64,000 bases of DNA from JAXLYE01 sp046351595 (GTDB taxonomy: Bacteria > Myxococcota_A > Polyangia > Palsa-1104 > JAEUJZ01). A program made the translations under genes and the position numbers. Shown piece after piece: positions 1-7,113 of the stretch. Within the stretch, counting starts at the first letter, position 1, and every line of letters begins with the position of its first letter. Where the stretch lies: NCBI GenBank assembly GCA_046351595.1, contig JAXLYE010000011.1:152668-216667 (forward strand), given 5' to 3'. The notes below the pieces were generated by a model. That model saw only the letters and a list, made by a program, of their open reading frames with translations. It was not told the origin of the DNA and ran no database searches.

Positions 1-552
1 CAGGCGGACAATCTTGGTGAACCGCGGATCCTGGTCTTTGATGCGACGGATGAACTCAAGCTGTCCCTCGATCGAAGTCAGGAATGCGCCCCCGCCGCCG
101 ACTTCGGGCTGCCAGACGTAGCCTGCAGGCTCCTGGATCGGAATGACCGGGACAAGATCGACCTGCAGCCCGGAGGTGCGGAACTCGATACCGACTGTCT
201 TCCGGCTGGGCGTAAAGTCGCCCTTCGGCTTGGTCGGATACGTCTTGCAGAGCAGATCGATGATCAGCTCGTGCAGCGTTGCGATGTCCTCGCGCTTCGC
301 TTCCGAGACATTTAGGAAGACCGCCAGATCGATGTCGATCGCATGTCCGTCTCTAGGGCGGAGGGCGGTTCCCTTGCGCCATGAGCCGGCTTGCAGAAAT
401 TTCAGGACGGCCAGGTTGGAATTAGCACGGATGGCCGTATCCAGACAGGTCTTCAGGTAGTCGATCTGCTCCTGATACTTGCGTTTGTCCTCGCGCCGGA
501 AAGCGAGCACTTCTTGGACGTAGTACTCAAGCTGCTGGTCCATAAGCTTCAT
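1..552 (-). CDS. CD-NTase (CBASS-type nucleotidyltransferase), 3' end outside window
   Basis: The first 184 residues of a nucleotidyltransferase are visible, starting at MKLMDQQLEY, and the frame runs off the left edge. The fold's signature is complete. AGSWRKGT at 55-62 is the GS motif. AIDIDLAV at 71-78 gives the metal-binding Asp73 and Asp75. LQVDLVPV at 129-136 gives the third acidic residue, Asp132. CD-NTases make cyclic or linear oligonucleotide second messengers on phage infection. The gene is co-directional with the type IV CBASS operon but separated from it by about 325 bp, so it may be a separate unit with its own effector further left. Another member of the polymerase-beta-like nucleotidyltransferase superfamily is possible, but the three-Asp arrangement fits CD-NTases well. 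Confidence 0.75.
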   Translation of the reverse strand, partial: MKLMDQQLEYYVQEVLAFRREDKRKYQEQIDYLKTCLDTAIRANSNLAVLKFLQAGSWRKGTALRPRDGHAIDIDLAVFLNVSEAKREDIATLHELIIDLLCKTYPTKPKGDFTPSRKTVGIEFRTSGLQVDLVPVIPIQEPAGYVWQPEVGGGGAFLTSIEGQLEFIRRIKDQDPRFTKIVRL

Positions 553-877
553 CGGGCCAACCTTTCTCGTAGTCTTCAGACTCCCTTCAGGCTGTTGGGC
601 ATGCCTGCCTCAGGGAGACCGCGGAAGAGAGCCAAGCTTCACAGTCCGGAGGTTAAGAACGTGTACCTACCGGGCGTTCAGTTACACAAAAAGCCAGCTA
701 GACGTTCCCAAAGATCCTTACAGTCTGGCATCTGCTCATCCCGTCGGTCGGGCTGAGAGCGGCGGCATCGCCGTCACCGGAAGCCCGTAGCACAGCCCCC
801 TGCAAGCAGACCCGCCTCTCGGCTTGAGCGTCAACGCCCCGACGCGGAACGGGCTACACCTTATGGACAAGCTCGTC
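553..877. other. Intergenic gap between two CD-NTase genes
   Basis: No convincing gene is visible. Open frames here are short or continue from frames antisense to the flanking genes. The stretch should contain the promoter of the truncated left-edge CD-NTase and the 3' end of the type IV CBASS transcript. I see neither a strong hairpin-plus-T-run terminator nor a copy of the ECF-type promoter found at the two divergent regions. Confidence 0.5.
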
Positions 878-1804
878 CTAATCGTCCAATCCAGACTCAA
901 AGAGCTCTCTGATGCGCTCCGCATCCCCGCGGCGATCCGCCTCGTCCATCCGCTCCGCGATGCGATCCAGCGCGGCCGAGATCCGCAGCCGCGGTGCGCT
1001 GTAGGCGGCCCCCAGCTTGTCATCCACGTAGTCGGACTGACCCGTTTGCTCCGTGATGGGATTGAGGACCCGCTCCTTGGCGCTGCGCACTAGGTGGGCG
1101 AGCATGTCCTTGGCGGTGAAGCGGCCGTCATAGTCGCGGAAGCTCTCGACGGCCAGCGCTTCGATATGGTAGCCGGAGAGCTGCTGATCCCGAGGCAGGC
1201 CGCTCTGCATCCCCTTGAACAGCTTGATCGTGGGCACAACCTGGTTGCCGCAGCGCTGGTTGACCTCCGTCAGCTGCTCAGCAAACCTCTGCGGGCGCAC
1301 GACACGGCTCCAGTCGTTCCCGTCCGCGATGCGCATGCCGGTCGGGGTCTTGATGGCCGGAAGGAGCTGCACCTGGATACCATCGCTGTACGTCACCGTA
1401 ACTGCCAGCGCCCCGACCTTGATGTCCGTGCTGGGCAGCCGCTCGCTCAGGCGCTGCCGCAGGTAGTCAAGGATCTCAGCCGGAGAGCTGTCGGCGAGGG
1501 AGCTCTTGTTGACCACGACCAGGGTGTCGACATCGCTCAGACCGTCTACCGCCGTATGCTTCTTCACGGAGCCGCCGAACATCATCTCGACGGAGCCTTC
1601 GATATCGCTGCAGATGGCCTGTTTCAGCGTGGTCAGGTGGCGGTGGATGGCCGCCGTGTCGCGGTTGTTGTACTCAGCGAGCAGATCCCGGAGATACTCA
1701 TTTACGCCGATCTCGTACGGAGCCTTGGTCGCCTTGACCCAACCGGGGGTCGCCTGAGTCGACCAGTAGCCGCCGCCACCACCACCGCCGCCGCCTCCTC
1801 CCAT
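878..1804 (-). CDS. Type IV CBASS CD-NTase with poly-glycine N-terminus
   Basis: The chosen start gives a 308-residue protein opening with Met and eleven glycines. This ATG overlaps the Cap10 stop as TGATG and has GGAGGAGG about 7 nt upstream; an in-frame start nine codons earlier is less likely. FGGSVKKH near 76-83 is the GS motif and LSDVDTLVVV supplies Asp91 and Asp93. The third acidic position reads IQVQLLPA, with Gln146 where Asp is expected. As I recall, recent work on type IV CBASS reports that QueC-like Cap9 attaches a deazaguanine to an N-terminal glycine of the cognate CD-NTase; the glycine run fits such a substrate. The gene is last in the cap9-cap10-CD-NTase operon. The Gln is odd and could mean altered catalysis. 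Confidence 0.85.
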   Translation of the reverse strand: MGGGGGGGGGGGYWSTQATPGWVKATKAPYEIGVNEYLRDLLAEYNNRDTAAIHRHLTTLKQAICSDIEGSVEMMFGGSVKKHTAVDGLSDVDTLVVVNKSSLADSSPAEILDYLRQRLSERLPSTDIKVGALAVTVTYSDGIQVQLLPAIKTPTGMRIADGNDWSRVVRPQRFAEQLTEVNQRCGNQVVPTIKLFKGMQSGLPRDQQLSGYHIEALAVESFRDYDGRFTAKDMLAHLVRSAKERVLNPITEQTGQSDYVDDKLGAAYSAPRLRISAALDRIAERMDEADRRGDAERIRELFESGLDD

Positions 1805-2784
1805 CACGGCACCTCCTCCAGTGTACGCCACGCCTCATCGACACCCCGGAGCACCGACTCCGCCCAAGGGAGGGCGCGGCACAGCGCCGCCAGATCCCTA
1901 GTCGCTGCAAAGGCTCGCAACGAAGCCTGCAGCCGCTGGAGGGCTCGCAGATTGCGCTGCCAGGTCCACAGCAAGCGGTCCGCGACGGTCTGGCCCCACT
2001 CCGCTGGGTCTTCCGGCAGCTCGGCCAGCGGCCTGATGAAGTCTCCAGAAAAATCGTAGCGCAGCCAGTTCAGGCCATCAAAGATGTCCGCGCCGCAGAG
2101 GAAGTAGGCCAGCACAGCCCGCGGGGTGATTGCGCCGAAGACGTGAATCGGCAGATCGCGGCCAGACGCACGTAGAGCCAGGCGCAGCCGCATCAGGTTG
2201 GCGCACCGCTGCTGCGGAGAACTGCCAAGCTCCTTCTCGGTCACCCCTAGGATGGCAAGAGCAGAGAGGTCCATCGAGTCAGGCAGCACCGGTGACAGGT
2301 ACTGCCCGCTCGCCTCTGGCTTCATCAGAAAGTCGCCCGCAGCGCGCTGGCAGCAGGAGAAATCCCCAGCCGCGGCGCTAAGCTGCTCCGCGAGCGGACC
2401 GTACTGATCATAGCTCACCACCACGGCATCCACGGAGGATGGGAGGCCCGTGAGCCAGCTACGGAACTCGCTGCGGCTCCAGGTACCAGAAGCTGGCGGC
2501 GATCCATGCAGCTCATCATCACAATCAGAACGCACTTCATAGAGGCCGCTGTCGAGTAGGATCAAGTCTGCGGCTTTCAAGAGATCGGTCTGGATAGTCC
2601 CCCGGGCCAGGTCGAAGGCGCTAAGGAGACAGGACCCGTAGAGATCCAGACGCAGCGCATGGAACAGGCCCTGTACGGCAGGGAACCCACGGCTGGAGAA
2701 CGAGGGGACGATCATCGGTGTACGGGCACCAAAAGGCTCGATCGAGCGCGTCCCGCTCAGCTGGGACAGGGCTTCAGGTTGCAA
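1804..2784 (-). CDS. cap10: TGT-like protein of type IV CBASS (Cap10-like)
   Basis: This 326-residue protein resembles tRNA-guanine transglycosylases. A family-like segment, LPIHVFGAITPRAV, is followed by GADIFDGLNWLRYD, matching the TGT 'FG...D.fD' region that recognises the deazaguanine base. An early LILLDSGLYE matches the usual 'DSGG/DSGAY' element. I see no clear zinc-binding Cys cluster like that of full-length TGT. The likely start is a TTG inside the end of the upstream gene, preceded by GGAGGT at good spacing. A later ATG at codon 24 is the alternative. It overlaps cap9 by 11 bp and its stop overlaps the CD-NTase start, so the three are translationally coupled. A role on a protein-linked deazaguanine rather than tRNA is inferred from the CBASS context. 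Confidence 0.8.
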   Translation of the reverse strand: MQPEALSQLSGTRSIEPFGARTPMIVPSFSSRGFPAVQGLFHALRLDLYGSCLLSAFDLARGTIQTDLLKAADLILLDSGLYEVRSDCDDELHGSPPASGTWSRSEFRSWLTGLPSSVDAVVVSYDQYGPLAEQLSAAAGDFSCCQRAAGDFLMKPEASGQYLSPVLPDSMDLSALAILGVTEKELGSSPQQRCANLMRLRLALRASGRDLPIHVFGAITPRAVLAYFLCGADIFDGLNWLRYDFSGDFIRPLAELPEDPAEWGQTVADRLLWTWQRNLRALQRLQASLRAFAATRDLAALCRALPWAESVLRGVDEAWRTLEEVP

Positions 2785-3340
2785 GCAGCGACCTCCGTTC
2801 CTGGCACGCCAGACAGCGGCCGCATGGACGCTCCCGACGCTGACAGCTATAAGTCAGGTGCAGAGGCACCTGCCGCTGCTGCGCCCAGCGCACGATCCCT
2901 TCCTTGGTGTACGTCGCGAACGGCGCAATCAAGAGCGACGTCCCCTGCGCGTACCCATCCAGAACGCGCTGCAGATCGGCGATGAACTTGGTCGTCGTAT
3001 CGTAATAAATGCCTGCATGAATGCCCATCGCGACCGTGGTCTCTTGCCAGCCCATCTGGGCCGCTGCGATCAAGGCGAACAGCGCGTTACGGCCGAAGTA
3101 TTCGTCACGCCGAGCGACGAGAGCGAAAGCGAGGGACTCCTTCTGAATGGGTACGTCATAATGCTTGGCGATCGCCTGAGCTGCTTTCCATTCGCTACTT
3201 AGCGCGGGCTGGCCATAGTCAAAGAACAAAGCAGAGACCTCCCACTGCTCGTCTTCTTCTTTGGCCTTATCGCGATAGTACGCCAACACCGATGCGGAAT
3301 CGATCCCGCCGCTCAGCAGGACCACGACTTTTGTAGGCAT
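2774..3340 (-). CDS. cap9: QueC-like protein of type IV CBASS (Cap9-like)
   Basis: The 188-residue product has the N-terminal PP-loop VLLSGGIDSASVLAYY (ATP pyrophosphatase, SGGxDS) and a C-terminal cysteine cluster SCQRRERPCGRCLACQ, the QueC zinc site. QueC converts 7-carboxy-7-deazaguanine to preQ0 using ATP and ammonia. The CBASS branch is thought to use the same chemistry on another acceptor. The ATG chosen has AGGAAGG 4-10 nt upstream; a GTG six codons earlier is possible. It is first in a tightly overlapping operon with the TGT-like protein and a CD-NTase. No other queuosine-pathway gene (QueD, QueE, QueF) is in the window, which argues against ordinary tRNA queuosine synthesis. Confidence 0.88.
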   Translation of the reverse strand: MPTKVVVLLSGGIDSASVLAYYRDKAKEEDEQWEVSALFFDYGQPALSSEWKAAQAIAKHYDVPIQKESLAFALVARRDEYFGRNALFALIAAAQMGWQETTVAMGIHAGIYYDTTTKFIADLQRVLDGYAQGTSLLIAPFATYTKEGIVRWAQQRQVPLHLTYSCQRRERPCGRCLACQERRSLLAT

Positions 3341-3369
3341 CTCGGACCTTCCTGCCACATGGCTCCGCC

Positions 3370-3398
3370 AAACTAAGGGCCCGAAATCGGTCTGGCAA
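3370..3398 (-). promoter_or_regulatory. Leftward sigma70-like promoter of the cap9 operon
   Basis: Read on the minus strand, TTGCCA and TAGTTT are separated by 17 bp, followed by a short leader to the cap9 ATG. The same arrangement, CCCTTGCNN-N17-TAGYTTGG, occurs upstream of the second CBASS operon at 9701-9729. That recurrence, rather than the weak match to the sigma70 consensus, is the main support. Confidence 0.5.
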
Positions 3399-3413
3399 GG
3401 GCTCTCTTCGTCG

Positions 3414-3430
3414 AGAAAAATATTTTTTCT
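3414..3430. promoter_or_regulatory. A/T-rich dyad between divergent promoters
   Basis: An imperfect dyad, AGAAAAAT then ATTTTTTCT, lies between the leftward and rightward promoter elements. The second divergent region has an equivalent dyad at 9742-9765 (CGAAAAAA, 8 bp, TTTTTTCG). It could be an operator or a curved UP-like element; the sequence does not decide. Confidence 0.35.
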
Positions 3431-3433
3431 TTC

Positions 3434-3460
3434 CGACAGAATCGCCAGAAAAAGGCGTCT
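3434..3460 (+). promoter_or_regulatory. Rightward ECF-type promoter (CGACAG-N16-CGTCT)
   Basis: CGACAG at 3434-3439 and CGTCT at 3456-3460 are separated by 16 bp, a typical ECF sigma factor layout, and CGTC is a common ECF -10 core. A closely similar 27-bp element stands at 9764-9790 ahead of the second ECF gene, with matching bases in the spacer (AATCG, CAGAAA). This implies recognition by the same sigma factor and probable autoregulation. Confidence 0.7.
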
Positions 3461-3624
3461 ATAAGTTTAATGGGTCCGCGCCGCAGGGCCTGCCGGTGCG
3501 AGTTTTTCGGCACAGAGTACCGCTGGCAGCGTCCTGTGTTCATATGGCCATGCGGTGTAGGCAGGGCGTCCGCGGTGCAGTCAGGTATCGTCAGGGCAGT
3601 CGCACTGTGTTAGGTTACCGACCT

Positions 3625-5640
3625 ATGGATGCACCTCTTCCGTTGGCGGGTTATCGTTTTTGCATCTCCGGCAGCGCAGGGGATACCAGCGCGGGCCCCG
3701 TCGATCGGGCGCTATTGCGGCGCTGCCACGCCTTTGTCTCTTGTCTGGCAATCAGCATCCTCCGCGCCGGCGGAGAGCTGGTGACCTTTGTTGGAGACGA
3801 GCCGATGCTCGAACCTGGCGATACGATGACGGCCAAGGTCTTCTACTGGACCCAGCTTGAGGCCGTCGCCTCCTACCTAGCAACGCGCGAAGCGACTCAC
3901 ACCGGACGTCCCCTGCTCTATGCGGTGGCGTCCCTGGATCCGCAGAAAACTCGCATCCCGGCATCCCGAAAAGCCTTGTGGGATCAGCTCCTCGCCGCCG
4001 AAGGCGCCGTGGACGTAGGCCACATCCCTGAGCGTGGCTACGTCGGACACCACCACCGCGAGCGCCAGGCGGAGCGCGGGGACGTCCTGATCACCCTAGG
4101 GGGCGGCAAGGGAGTTTTCGAGCAGGTCCGAATGTTCCGCAACCGGGGCCGGGCGATCATTCCGCTAGATCCCCCCATCGGCTGCTCGTCAAACGACGGC
4201 GAGGCGTCCCCCGAGCTGAACCGAGAGGCGCTCGCCGAGCCTGCGCAGTTCGTTCCTCCCGCGCTCGCCACGTGGTTCGTCTCGCAGCTCAGCCGGCTGA
4301 GCTTCTCTGGGGAGACGCCGCCCGAGGAGCTGGCGCAGCGGATGATGCAGGTCCTCGTCCGGGTAGCCCCCGCCCTGGCGGCCCATCCCACCGAACCCAG
4401 TGAGCCTCCCAGTCCACGTCCGGACCAGTCCATCCATCCGCCGCAGGGCGCTGCCTTCGCGCGCTCGATGATGCAGGATCGACTGCACTTTCTCGTCGTT
4501 GCCGACGAGTGGCGCCCCTACCGGGGGGGCATCTCCACCTTCAACCGCTCCCTCTGCCTGGCGCTGGCGCGCGCCGGCCACCGAATCTCGCTCTTCATCC
4601 CCAGAAAAAGCCTGCAAGACAACGAGCGCGCAGAGATCAGCCAGATCCCGAATATCACCCTGGTCAGTAGCAAGAGCTCCGTCTTGACCGATGAGAGAGA
4701 GCTGCTGCAGCCGCCGGTCTTGAGCGGCCAGCCCGATGTCATCATTGGTCACGATGCCATCACCGGGCCTGCAGCGAACAGCCATCGCGACCATTTCGGC
4801 CGGGGCTTGTTGGTCCACTTCATCCACGTCTCTCCGAGAGACGCCGAGTATGAGAAAGGCAAGCCCTGGGGAGAGGCAATGGTCCTCGCGCAGGCCAAGG
4901 CTCGTGAGCAGGCAGAGCTTGCCGCCAAGGCCGATCGGGTCGTCGCGCTCGGCCCCCTACTGGCTCGCTCAATCCGGAGCAGCCTCCACGAGTGGAAGCA
5001 CCGCGCGCCTGTACATGAGATGCTTCCTTGGTTGGAGGACGTAGAACTCCTCCCTCCGCCCGAGGAGCGTGCTTGCCTGTTTCTTGGCAGGGCGGAGTCC
5101 TTCCACTTGAAAGGGCTGAAGATCGCTGTGGGGGCCGTCTCACGGCTCGGAGAGAGGTCACGTCTCCTCGTCCGTGGCGCCACGCAGGCCGATGCGGAAA
5201 AGCTTCACGGCTTGCTGGCCCAGTGGGGCCATAGCGGCATCAAGCTCCACCTGCAGGAATACACGGTCGATCAGCGCGCCATCGACGCCAGCTTCCGTGC
5301 TGCGACGGCCGTAATCATGCCCTCACGCATCGAGGGCTTCGGACTGGCAGGTCTAGAGGCCATAAGCCGAGGCATTCCCGTGCGTGTCAGCGGCCAAAGC
5401 GGCCTCGGAGAGGTGATCAAGCAATACGGAAGAGAGCTCGGCCTTCCCTCGGTGGTCGACTTCATCGACGAGGCGCAGGACGAGGAGAACAGCTTGCGCC
5501 TCCACGAGAAGCTCGCGCCCCTCTGGGCTGATCCTACGGCAGCCTTTGACCAGGCTCGCCGACTGCGCGAGGCATTGCGCCCGCACCTGGACGAGGGGAA
5601 AAGCATCGCTGCTTTTATCGATGCTCTACGTACAGGCTGA
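3625..5640 (+). CDS. SLOG-like Rossmann domain fused to GT4 glycosyltransferase
   Basis: This 671-residue protein has two parts. Residues about 8-240 form a Rossmann-like nucleotide-binding domain with FCISGSAGD near 12-20 and LITLGGGKGVFEQ near 154-166, the glycine-rich pattern of SLOG/LOG-like domains. Residues about 284-671 are a GT-B glycosyltransferase of GT4 type: RPYRGGISTFN opens the N-terminal lobe, FLGRAESFHLKGL the second, and PSRIEGFGLAGLEA near 565-578 is the family's donor-binding E-x7-E motif. There is no signal peptide or membrane segment, so it is cytosolic. It is the first gene downstream of an ECF-type promoter divergent from the type IV CBASS operon. I infer an effector or accessory role in which the SLOG-like part senses a nucleotide signal and the transferase modifies a target. 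The 3625 start begins just before the domain; earlier in-frame starts add only low-complexity residues. Confidence 0.7.
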   Translation: MDAPLPLAGYRFCISGSAGDTSAGPVDRALLRRCHAFVSCLAISILRAGGELVTFVGDEPMLEPGDTMTAKVFYWTQLEAVASYLATREATHTGRPLLYAVASLDPQKTRIPASRKALWDQLLAAEGAVDVGHIPERGYVGHHHRERQAERGDVLITLGGGKGVFEQVRMFRNRGRAIIPLDPPIGCSSNDGEASPELNREALAEPAQFVPPALATWFVSQLSRLSFSGETPPEELAQRMMQVLVRVAPALAAHPTEPSEPPSPRPDQSIHPPQGAAFARSMMQDRLHFLVVADEWRPYRGGISTFNRSLCLALARAGHRISLFIPRKSLQDNERAEISQIPNITLVSSKSSVLTDERELLQPPVLSGQPDVIIGHDAITGPAANSHRDHFGRGLLVHFIHVSPRDAEYEKGKPWGEAMVLAQAKAREQAELAAKADRVVALGPLLARSIRSSLHEWKHRAPVHEMLPWLEDVELLPPPEERACLFLGRAESFHLKGLKIAVGAVSRLGERSRLLVRGATQADAEKLHGLLAQWGHSGIKLHLQEYTVDQRAIDASFRAATAVIMPSRIEGFGLAGLEAISRGIPVRVSGQSGLGEVIKQYGRELGLPSVVDFIDEAQDEENSLRLHEKLAPLWADPTAAFDQARRLREALRPHLDEGKSIAAFIDALRTG

Positions 5641-5678
5641 GGACTGCCTGTTGATTACAAAGATTCAACCGATAGGAG

Positions 5679-6443
5679 ATGGCAGTGGTCTTGAAGTCCT
5701 CAGAAGAAGAACGGCAGCGGCTCTTTGAGGAGGCCCACGCCGGCAGCAGCCGCGCAATGGATCGGCTCATCCACCTGCTGCGGCCCCTTGTGTACCGCAA
5801 GGCGAAGCGGTTTGTGGAAGACCGTCAGCCCGGCATCGGCCCTTCTACGCTCACCCAGACGGTCTCGGTGAAGCTCACGAAGGCCATCCGGCAGGCGCGT
5901 CAGTCAGGCAATGCGACGCTGATGAAGCTGGTCAATACGATCGTCCGCAACACGGGGATCAGCGCGTTCCGCCATGCGCACTGCGAAGTACGCGACGGCG
6001 GCAGGCACGTCTCGCTGGAAGATGTCGAGTCTCAGGTGCTTGACGGGCAGCCAGGGCCGGATGAGCAGCTGGCCAGCAAGCAGCGGGGGCATCGGCTCCT
6101 CGTGCAGATCGCCCAGCTGTCCGTCCGCCAGCGTATTGCGCTGGAGGCACGGCTGGCCGGTGAGTCGCCCACAGAGATCGCGGCGCGGCTGGACTGCAAG
6201 GAGTCGGAAGTCGCCAGCATCCTGCACCGAGCGAAGCAGAACCTCCAGCACACGGATGAATCCCTACCACCCACCCCGCTGACCGCTGCACTGCTGAGCT
6301 GCCTTCATCGCGTCCGCGCAGGCGCCAAGATCGACGAGTCCCTACTCGCCAGAGACTACCCGAAGTACCATGAAGAGCTGCGGGACTTTTTGCAGTGGCT
6401 CGAAGAGGTGCGCAAGCTCTGGGACACTGGGACCGCTGGCTAG
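5679..6443 (+). CDS. ECF sigma factor 1 with C-terminal extension
   Basis: The product (254 residues) has an ECF sigma region 2 (RPLVYRKAKRF, then a helix ending GISAFRH) and a region 4 helix-turn-helix (PTEIAARLDCKESEVASIL). A C-terminal tail of about 60 residues ends in YHEELRDFLQWLEEVRKLW. The tail is shared with the second sigma factor at 10037-10807 and is not part of a minimal ECF sigma. The gene lies 38 bp after the SLOG-GT4 gene in the same operon. AGGAG abuts the first ATG, so a GTG six bases further in (5685) may be the true start. No anti-sigma factor is adjacent; control by the tail, by a ligand or by a kinase is possible. It most likely recognises the CGACAG-N16-CGTCT promoters. 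Confidence 0.8.
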   Translation: MAVVLKSSEEERQRLFEEAHAGSSRAMDRLIHLLRPLVYRKAKRFVEDRQPGIGPSTLTQTVSVKLTKAIRQARQSGNATLMKLVNTIVRNTGISAFRHAHCEVRDGGRHVSLEDVESQVLDGQPGPDEQLASKQRGHRLLVQIAQLSVRQRIALEARLAGESPTEIAARLDCKESEVASILHRAKQNLQHTDESLPPTPLTAALLSCLHRVRAGAKIDESLLARDYPKYHEELRDFLQWLEEVRKLWDTGTAG

Positions 6444-6550
6444 GGCGCGGCCTTTCCACGCCAGGGAGCGACGCGCGCGCCCGGGAATCCCGCGGTGCGC
6501 AGCGCAGGCTGCTGTTTCCTGTTCCTTCCGGAGCTGGCGTGGGTCGTGGT

Positions 6551-7012
6551 TCAGTAGGTGGCTTCGGCGTTGAATACGAACATGCAGCGCTGAAAGACGT
6601 TGGTGCAGCGGAAACCAAGGTACCAGTCTCCTGCCGGCAGGGCTACGGAGTCATTGACCTGCATCACGCCGTTGTGGATGCCAGCATAGGCTTGGTTGCC
6701 GCTGCCCGTCTGGTACGAGACCCACTGGGCGGGCGTGAACACGGCGACGTTCCAGGTATCGGTGGTGGTCTGGCTGGCACTAAAGCGGAACGAGCCTGCC
6801 TTCGGGAGCCTGAACGAGAAGCCGTAGAATTCCCCGGCGCCGAAGGTCACCGGCTGGGACTGCGCGAGCTTGTAGGTCACCGGTGCAGGGGAGGGCTGCG
6901 TGCCACCGCCGCCGCCACTACTACCTCCGCCGCCGTCGCCTTCACGCTCAGCGGGGCCGCAGGCCGACAGTCCATACGCGAAAAGAGAGAACAGGATCCA
7001 TCCAGAGCGCAT
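6551..7012 (-). CDS. Small secreted lipoprotein
   Basis: The protein has 153 residues with a lipoprotein signal ending in the lipobox LSAC, then a Gly/Ser-rich linker (roughly residues 25-40) and a compact beta-rich domain with two cysteines near the C-terminus (FRCTNVFQRCMF). The domain reads like the extracellular pre-peptidase-type beta-sandwiches (AGEFYGFSFRL, LPAGDWYLGFR), but I do not assign a family firmly. Its start has AGGAGG 5 nt upstream. It follows the E2-E1 gene on the same strand after about 100 bp, so it could be at the end of that operon or be independent cargo. No enzymatic motif is visible. Confidence 0.6.
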   Translation of the reverse strand: MRSGWILFSLFAYGLSACGPAEREGDGGGGSSGGGGGTQPSPAPVTYKLAQSQPVTFGAGEFYGFSFRLPKAGSFRFSASQTTTDTWNVAVFTPAQWVSYQTGSGNQAYAGIHNGVMQVNDSVALPAGDWYLGFRCTNVFQRCMFVFNAEATY

Positions 7013-7113
7013 CAAGACCTCCTCCTTGCCGACCTTTACGATCGGGCGTGCCTAAAGAGGAGGACGCGGTTTGCAGGACGCGCTACCGACAAATCGCAAC
7101 GGCGCGTGCTGCT

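Noticed and set aside
736..1023. 95-codon minus strand frame crossing the end of the type IV CD-NTase
   Set aside because: It overlaps a clear coding frame and its translation has no features; a small effector gene here is not supported.
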